Shown in pieces: positions 20,653-25,161 of a stretch of DNA of 25,161 nucleotides (the first letter of the stretch is position 1; each line of letters opens with the position of its first letter). This DNA comes from a virus. Position numbers and translations under genes: made by a program. A model generated the notes under the pieces. The model was not told where the DNA came from, searched no databases, and saw only the letters and a program-made list of their open reading frames with translations. The stretch is taken from positions 1 through 25,161 of IMG/VR virus record IMGVR_UViG_3300009703_002114. One strand, written 5' to 3'.

Positions 20653-22941
20653 TCATACCGCCATTTGTGAAACGAACTTGTTAAGTATAACTCTTTGTTT
20701 CATTTTACTATTACCTGCTTTTACTAAAGCTCTTTTTAGAACTCCTTTGTTTGCACCTTCTTCTACATTAAGTTCATCTTCATTGTAGTTAAGTTTCATT
20801 TTCTTTTGATTAATCATGATTGCTAAATCATAACAACCATCATCAAAAGTAGTTGCAAGATTATTAAATTCTTTTCTTTTAGTATCATATTCATCACCAA
20901 AGTAGTCACATTTAGTAGCACAGAATCTTTCTGCATCACTAACTATTTGAGAACCTTTACTAGTAGTAATATAAAATCCAATAGTATTACAATTTGTAGT
21001 ATCTTTAATCCATTTAAGAAGACTATGAGTATCCCTTCCATTTTTAAATTTTGTAGTAGTATTATATCTTCTGTCTACTAAATGTTTAGTTCTACCATAA
21101 CCATTCGAAAAGACATTATGACTTGAACCATCGGTTAGTGTAATTAAACTTGTAATGTCTAAATTGTTTTGTAGTTGAAAATCTTGTATCAAGTCTCTAA
21201 CAATTACTAGAGAATGGTCAAGAGGAGTACCACTCAAATTCAATCCATGTGGACATGGAAAGTTTGAGTCATGGTTAGAATCTTCATCATAATAATACCA
21301 ATTATTTTCTATTGACTCAGCTAGTTGAAACCAATTTTCCATTGCTTTTGTAAATTCTGAATTTGATTGTTTCTCATTGTATATTTCTAAAAGTTTAACA
21401 TTACCAAGAGACCAATCCTCTTCATTCTCATTGTTTTGAATTGATTTACCATACATTAGTTTTCTGTAATGATTGTCATAAGCTTCACTTTTTTCTCTCC
21501 AATCATCATCACTTGGAAATTTTTCTTCTATTTCTTTAACTTCTTCTCTTACATAACCATCTGAAAAAGCATAAAGTCTGAAAGGAACTGAAAGTCTTCT
21601 ACAAAACATTGAAAGTAATGTTGCTTGTTCAATAGTTGATTTAACTGTCCCGTGCATTGAACCAGACCAATCTAATAACATTACCAATCCATGATTTTTA
21701 CCTTCTGGAGTTACTTGTACTCTGTTGAAGATATCATCTTTTAATTTGAACAAGTGAAGTTTATTCATATCTAATTCACCTGATTTAGCTGACCAACTTC
21801 TATTGTAAGCTGCAGCTGCTTTTTTCATTTCAAATTCTTTTACCATGTAGTTGATAATTTTTTTATTAGTATCTTGAAATTCTTTTACTTGAGGAGATAT
21901 TTTAGTTCTATCAAAAGATTGACCATGATATGTTCCTGACATTATGTTATCAATTTTTTTGTAGTCAACAATAAAATTTTCATATTTAATTTTATCTTTG
22001 ATTTCAAAATAAGTAGGTTCATTATAACCATAATCATCTTTATTATATAATGATGATTCTTTTTCTCTAAAAGCTTCGTCTGATATTGACTTGTTCATTT
22101 CATCAAGTAATAAACCTTTTGAACCCTCAGAATTTTTTTCATCATTTTCTGTTTCTGTGCCTTCTGATGCATCAGTTGAATTAGTTTCATCATCTGAATT
22201 TTCTGTATCACTTGTATCTTCTGACTTAGCATCAGAACCTTCTTGTTCATTTTCATCTTCTTCATCTGATTCAGAAATTTCTACACTCATTGTTTCACCA
22301 CTTTCATCATCAAGACCAAGTTCTTCCATCATATCTTGAATGTCTAAATCAGACATTGCATCAAGTTCTTCTTCATTTAATTGATTTTGTCTGTCAAATA
22401 GTTCTTCTGATAAAATAACAACTTCGTCCCAAGTCTGTAATTTTTCACATCTTAGAATGTAAGGTAGTTCTTCTTCTGAAAACTGTACTCTTGCTATAGA
22501 ACCTATTTTGAAATGAATATTAATTCTATCAATCAAATTTAGTTTAGTTAAATCTCTATCTTTAAGACCAAAGAAATCTCTTTTAGCTAAATCTTTATAA
22601 CCTGCATAGAATGATTTTCTTAGTCCAGGATATTTTGATTTTATCATTTTCTCAATTCTACAATCTTCAATAACATTTAAGTATCCTTTAAATACCATAC
22701 CTTTATCTGAAACTTTATCATGCCAACCTTCTGATGGTGTATTCAAAGCATGTCCAACTTCATGACCCATGAATAAATCAGTAAGTTCTGGAGACATTTC
22801 TCCTTTAAGAATAGGACATACTAATGTTCTAGATTTAACATCAAAGTATGCTGTTGGAACTGATTTATGAATAACTGTAATGTTCTCTGTAGCCATAAGT
22901 TTAGCTAGAACATCTTTATTTGATTGTTGAGTTGATATCAT
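20653..22941 (-). CDS. HExxH metalloprotease-like and VWA-domain protein, partner of the AAA+ ATPase
   Basis: 762 aa from ATG 22941. An earlier TTG (22977) lies in the -35 box of promoter B and is rejected. N-terminal gluzincin site 'MGHEVGHALNTP' (H60, E61, H64) with the third-ligand motif 'LNVIEDCRIE' (E92). Residues about 210-275 form a very acidic Ser/Asp/Glu linker. The C-terminal VWA domain has the MIDAS motif 'LLDWSGSMHG' (D424, S426, S428) and 'TLTDGSSH'. The acidic linker plus VWA recalls CobT, the partner of CobS; the protease-like domain does not occur in CobT. It is likely a remodelling or proteolytic machine powered by the AAA+ protein; targets unknown. No ribosome site precedes the ATG, which lies six bases after TATAAT. 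Confidence 0.88.
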   Translation of the reverse strand: MISTQQSNKDVLAKLMATENITVIHKSVPTAYFDVKSRTLVCPILKGEMSPELTDLFMGHEVGHALNTPSEGWHDKVSDKGMVFKGYLNVIEDCRIEKMIKSKYPGLRKSFYAGYKDLAKRDFFGLKDRDLTKLNLIDRINIHFKIGSIARVQFSEEELPYILRCEKLQTWDEVVILSEELFDRQNQLNEEELDAMSDLDIQDMMEELGLDDESGETMSVEISESDEEDENEQEGSDAKSEDTSDTENSDDETNSTDASEGTETENDEKNSEGSKGLLLDEMNKSISDEAFREKESSLYNKDDYGYNEPTYFEIKDKIKYENFIVDYKKIDNIMSGTYHGQSFDRTKISPQVKEFQDTNKKIINYMVKEFEMKKAAAAYNRSWSAKSGELDMNKLHLFKLKDDIFNRVQVTPEGKNHGLVMLLDWSGSMHGTVKSTIEQATLLSMFCRRLSVPFRLYAFSDGYVREEVKEIEEKFPSDDDWREKSEAYDNHYRKLMYGKSIQNNENEEDWSLGNVKLLEIYNEKQSNSEFTKAMENWFQLAESIENNWYYYDEDSNHDSNFPCPHGLNLSGTPLDHSLVIVRDLIQDFQLQNNLDITSLITLTDGSSHNVFSNGYGRTKHLVDRRYNTTTKFKNGRDTHSLLKWIKDTTNCNTIGFYITTSKGSQIVSDAERFCATKCDYFGDEYDTKRKEFNNLATTFDDGCYDLAIMINQKKMKLNYNEDELNVEEGANKGVLKRALVKAGNSKMKQRVILNKFVSQMAV

Positions 22942-22947
22942 GTATAT

Positions 22948-22977
22948 ATTATATAAAAAGTGTACCAGCGGTATCAA
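22948..22977 (-). promoter_or_regulatory. Promoter of the VWA gene, copy B of the promoter repeat
   Basis: TTGATA at 22977-22972, an 18-nt spacer CCGCTGGTACACTTTTTA and a perfect TATAAT at 22953-22948. Six bases separate it from the ATG at 22941, giving an expected leaderless transcript. Confidence 0.8.
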
Positions 22978-23014
22978 CCATCTGACTTTTTATATATTTT
23001 ACCTCTTTTGTCAT

Positions 23015-23022
23015 TATTTATA
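23015..23022 (-). promoter_or_regulatory. Late-promoter-like TATAAATA upstream of the VWA gene
   Basis: Exact TATAAATA on the minus strand right after the -10 of promoter C. In this AT-rich stretch it may be chance; if used, the module would also be read late. Confidence 0.35.
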
Positions 23023-23023
23023 T

Positions 23024-23053
23024 ATTATAACAAAAGGGTACCAGCGGTTTCAA
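23024..23053 (-). promoter_or_regulatory. Upstream promoter of the VWA gene, copy C of the promoter repeat
   Basis: TTGAAA at 23053-23048, an 18-nt spacer CCGCTGGTACCCTTTTGT and TATAAT at 23029-23024, directly after the oxygenase gene stop. It would give an ~80-nt leader including promoter B, with a GAGGT at 23005-23001. Confidence 0.75.
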
Positions 23054-23662
23054 CTACATAAATTCAAACCAAGTGGTAATAATATATTTTGTAGTCTTAG
23101 ATTGTAGACCACAATGAAAGAATGGTAATCCAGCTGGCCATATAGCTACTGAACCTGTTTTAGGTGTGATTGCTGTACCACCCATAGGAAATATAGTTTG
23201 ACCACCTTCTACATCATTTAAATAAACTATTACAGCTAGATATTTCTTATAATGTTCTTTACCTGATTCAATATGTACTGCAGGATAACCTTTATCCTCA
23301 GGTGTGTATTTTTGTATCTGTAATGAACGAAATCCTGTACTGTAAATATCAGTTAGAGGTCGGTCAAAAGGCATGTAATCTTCATGACATAAAGAATGTA
23401 AATATGACTCAAACTTAGAACCAAGAGGATATAAAGTCTCAAATAAATGATTTTTATAATCTACAGCATCTGGTCTTGGGTCACCTATCAGTTGCATTTG
23501 ATTTGCTTGTTTTCTATGGTCGTCTGTTCTGTAATGTAAACTATGATTAAAATAATCTATTAAATCTTCACACCAATCTCTTGCAAATTGATTCTTATAT
23601 TGAACAATACAGTCTCCTAAATGTGAACTATTAGATTTTTGTAATTCGTAATGTAAATCCAT
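23054..23662 (-). CDS. Prolyl 4-hydroxylase-like 2OG-Fe(II) oxygenase
   Basis: 202 aa. The double-stranded beta-helix core shows 'LQIQKYTPEDKG' near 114-125, iron ligands H130 and E132 in 'VHIESG' (Glu instead of the usual Asp), 'LAVIVYLNDVEGGQTIFP' near 142-159, 'PKTGSVAIWPAG' near 167-178, H183 in 'FFHCG' and 2-oxoglutarate-binding K192 in 'TKYIITTWFEF'. Such enzymes hydroxylate Pro or other side chains, and are common in marine T4-like phages. The target is unknown. Its ATG overlaps the deformylase stop (TAATG). Confidence 0.9.
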   Translation of the reverse strand: MDLHYELQKSNSSHLGDCIVQYKNQFARDWCEDLIDYFNHSLHYRTDDHRKQANQMQLIGDPRPDAVDYKNHLFETLYPLGSKFESYLHSLCHEDYMPFDRPLTDIYSTGFRSLQIQKYTPEDKGYPAVHIESGKEHYKKYLAVIVYLNDVEGGQTIFPMGGTAITPKTGSVAIWPAGLPFFHCGLQSKTTKYIITTWFEFM

Positions 23663-24195
23663 TATAATGCAAATCTTGCTTTAGTTTTTGATATCTTACC
23701 TCTAGCTCTAAATTTTTGTGTTTTTTTAGCTTTCTCGAAAGCTCTTCTTTTTGAAAATTCACCAACTCTATCAATCATCAATATACCATCTAAATGGTCT
23801 AATTCATGTTGAAAAACTCGAGCAGTTAATCCTTCAGCTAGCTGTCCTTCTTCTTTTTGAAGTTCATTTAAATATTTAATAGCTACATGAGACGGTCTTA
23901 CAACTTTAACAAATACATCTGGTAAAGATAAACAACCTTCTTCCATTGTATTCATCTCTGGTGAAAAATCTACAATCTCTGGATTAAAACAAACAACTGA
24001 CTCTGATTTTGTTTCACCTCTCATAGCAAACACTCTAGTCTTATAACCTATTTGGTTTGCTGATACACCTAAACCAGCATAGTCAAACATAGCGTCAATA
24101 AGTTTTTTCTTCAATTCAATAGGATCAACTATTGGATTATCGAAATCAAACTTTGGACATTTTTCTCTTAGTTCTTTTTCTGTTTTTACTATCAT
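23662..24195 (-). CDS. def: Peptide deformylase
   Basis: 177 aa. The three PDF motifs are intact: 'GLGVSANQIG' (41-50), 'EGCLSLP' (86-92, metal ligand C88) and 'QHELDHLDG' (129-137, ligands H130 and H134, catalytic E131). It removes the formyl group from new proteins. The basic C-terminal tail 'RRAFEKAKKTQKFRARGKIS' is longer than in the short phage forms. Phage PDFs are well known in marine T4-like viruses, where they are thought to favour the processing of phage or photosystem proteins. It overlaps gp46 (ATGA). Confidence 0.96.
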   Translation of the reverse strand: MIVKTEKELREKCPKFDFDNPIVDPIELKKKLIDAMFDYAGLGVSANQIGYKTRVFAMRGETKSESVVCFNPEIVDFSPEMNTMEEGCLSLPDVFVKVVRPSHVAIKYLNELQKEEGQLAEGLTARVFQHELDHLDGILMIDRVGEFSKRRAFEKAKKTQKFRARGKISKTKARFAL

Positions 24196-25161
24196 TTTAT
24201 TTTACTAAAGTTATTAATTTTTTCAAATTCAATTATGTTTTGAAATTTCTCATTCATACTTTCACCTTTATGTGAAATAATAAAAGTGTTTGTATTATCA
24301 TCTAGTGTATGAAGTATCTTTAAAAATTCGTCTGTACCACCTTCATCAAGTGAACTATCAAACACTTCATCAAGTATCAGTAAATTTGTATTTACAGAAT
24401 TCTTCAACTTAGCTACTGCTCTCCATGTGAAAAGAAGTGATAAGTCAATTCTCATTTTCTCACCTTCACTAAATGATGAATATGAAAAGTTATCTCTGTA
24501 TCTAGATTTAATTTCTTCATTGAATTCTTCATCTAATTCGAATTGTACAAAGAACTCCATACTAGCTAAATATTTATTAATTAACTTATTCATAATCGGT
24601 AAGTACTGTCTTATTATCTTAGTTTTGATACCACTATCTCTAAGTAATATATCAGCTAGATCATGATAATGTTTTTGATCTGATACATCAGCGTCCATAC
24701 CCTGTAAGAGTTCTAGAGCTTTACGATATTTTTCTAATTTATCTTTATCATCTTCTGTATGTTCTTGTTTTGTAAGTTCTAGAATTTGACCTTCTAATTT
24801 ATCAATATACTTTTCATTAGTGTCTATAAGGTTCTGTTCTTTTTGAATCATTTTCTGAGACTCAGCTATTTCTTTATGTACTTCATTAATTTCTTCAAGT
24901 CTTTGATTAATTTTCTCTATAGATTCACTATGTTGTGTAAGTCTCATATCAAGTTCTTTGATATTTACTGTTCTTTCAGTACATATATGATCTTTATGTT
25001 CTGACTCAATAACTTGTTCACAGGTAGGACATTCATCATTATCTTCATAAAACTTTAACTCTTTAATAAACTTTCTTCTTTCAGTTTCAAAATCTTTTTC
25101 ATCACTCAACATTGTTTGAAGTGAAGCTCGAACTGTATCTTCGTCTTGTATTAGATTCATA
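24192..25161 (-). CDS. 46: Recombination endonuclease subunit gp46, C-terminal part
   Basis: At least 322 codons; the frame is open to the window edge, so the N-terminus with Walker A lies outside and the first ATG in view is internal. A 'CPTC' zinc hook is followed by a long coiled coil rich in Glu, Gln and Lys, then the ABC-type signature 'SSFSEGEKMRIDLSLL' and Walker B 'NLLILDEVFDSSLD' with the D-loop, and the switch His in 'TFIISHKGES'. This is the Rad50/SbcC-like partner of gp47 in T4 recombination and DNA end processing. It is the most upstream gene seen. Confidence 0.95.
   Translation of the reverse strand, partial: MNLIQDEDTVRASLQTMLSDEKDFETERRKFIKELKFYEDNDECPTCEQVIESEHKDHICTERTVNIKELDMRLTQHSESIEKINQRLEEINEVHKEIAESQKMIQKEQNLIDTNEKYIDKLEGQILELTKQEHTEDDKDKLEKYRKALELLQGMDADVSDQKHYHDLADILLRDSGIKTKIIRQYLPIMNKLINKYLASMEFFVQFELDEEFNEEIKSRYRDNFSYSSFSEGEKMRIDLSLLFTWRAVAKLKNSVNTNLLILDEVFDSSLDEGGTDEFLKILHTLDDNTNTFIISHKGESMNEKFQNIIEFEKINNFSKIK

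Noticed and set aside
22939-22977. TTG start at 22977 for the VWA gene.
   Set aside because: It lies within the -35 box of promoter B and adds a hydrophobic stretch unrelated to the domain; ATG 22941 fits the promoter spacing.
1-25161. CRISPR arrays, insertion sequences, integrase or attachment sites.
   Set aside because: No regular repeat-spacer pattern, transposase motif or flanking direct repeats were seen; the two tRNAs show no duplicated 3' ends nearby.

Overview
The window looks like part of a T4-like marine myovirus genome. All supportable genes lie on the minus strand, packed with ATGA/TAATG-type overlaps, in strongly AT-rich DNA. The T4 replication core is recognisable in transcription order (right to left): gp46 recombination nuclease subunit (cut by the right edge), gp45 sliding clamp, gp44 clamp loader, gp62 clamp-loader small subunit and RegA. 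The accessory set (peptide deformylase, prolyl-4-hydroxylase-like oxygenase, 'CobS'-like AAA+ ATPase, HesB/IscA protein, curli-type CsgG/CsgF) resembles cyanophages and, more closely, pelagimyophages of SAR11. The SAR11 host is an inference from gene content and base composition, not something the sequence proves.

Layout, right to left. (1) 25161-23054: gp46, deformylase, 2OG oxygenase. (2) 23053-19310: a two-gene module, an HExxH metalloprotease-VWA protein and its AAA+ ATPase, with three promoters sharing an unusually conserved spacer, closed by a possible terminator. (3) 19302-15934: many very small genes, several previously too short to be called, two tRNAs (Thr-UGU, Ala-UGC), a SET-domain protein and a DUF3310 protein. 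Two consensus sigma70-type promoters sit exactly six bases before ATG codons. (4) 15947-8092: gp45 and gp44, then eight inserted genes (queD, queE, queC, a glutamine amidotransferase, folE, a DpdA/TGT-like transglycosylase, a gpt-like phosphoribosyltransferase and a DUF6884-like gene), then gp62 and regA. This block encodes preQ0 synthesis plus insertion into nucleic acid and very probably makes a 7-deazaguanine DNA modification. (5) 8092-5502: class 3 lipase, small membrane proteins, a RimK-like ATP-grasp ligase and an IscA-like protein, ending at an intrinsic terminator. (6) 5453-1: a separate late unit starting at a T4-type late promoter (TATAAATA): two small membrane/coiled-coil proteins, CsgF, CsgG, a curlin-like secreted protein, a FecR-domain protein, a second curlin-like protein and a CHASE2 sensor-domain protein that runs off the left edge.

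The strongest candidates for an undescribed system are the late curli-type secretion cassette with FecR and CHASE2 partners, the AAA+/HExxH-VWA module with its promoter repeats, and the predicted leaderless transcripts. The 7-deazaguanine pathway is known in phages, but its position between genes 44 and 62 and its gpt and amidotransferase partners are notable.
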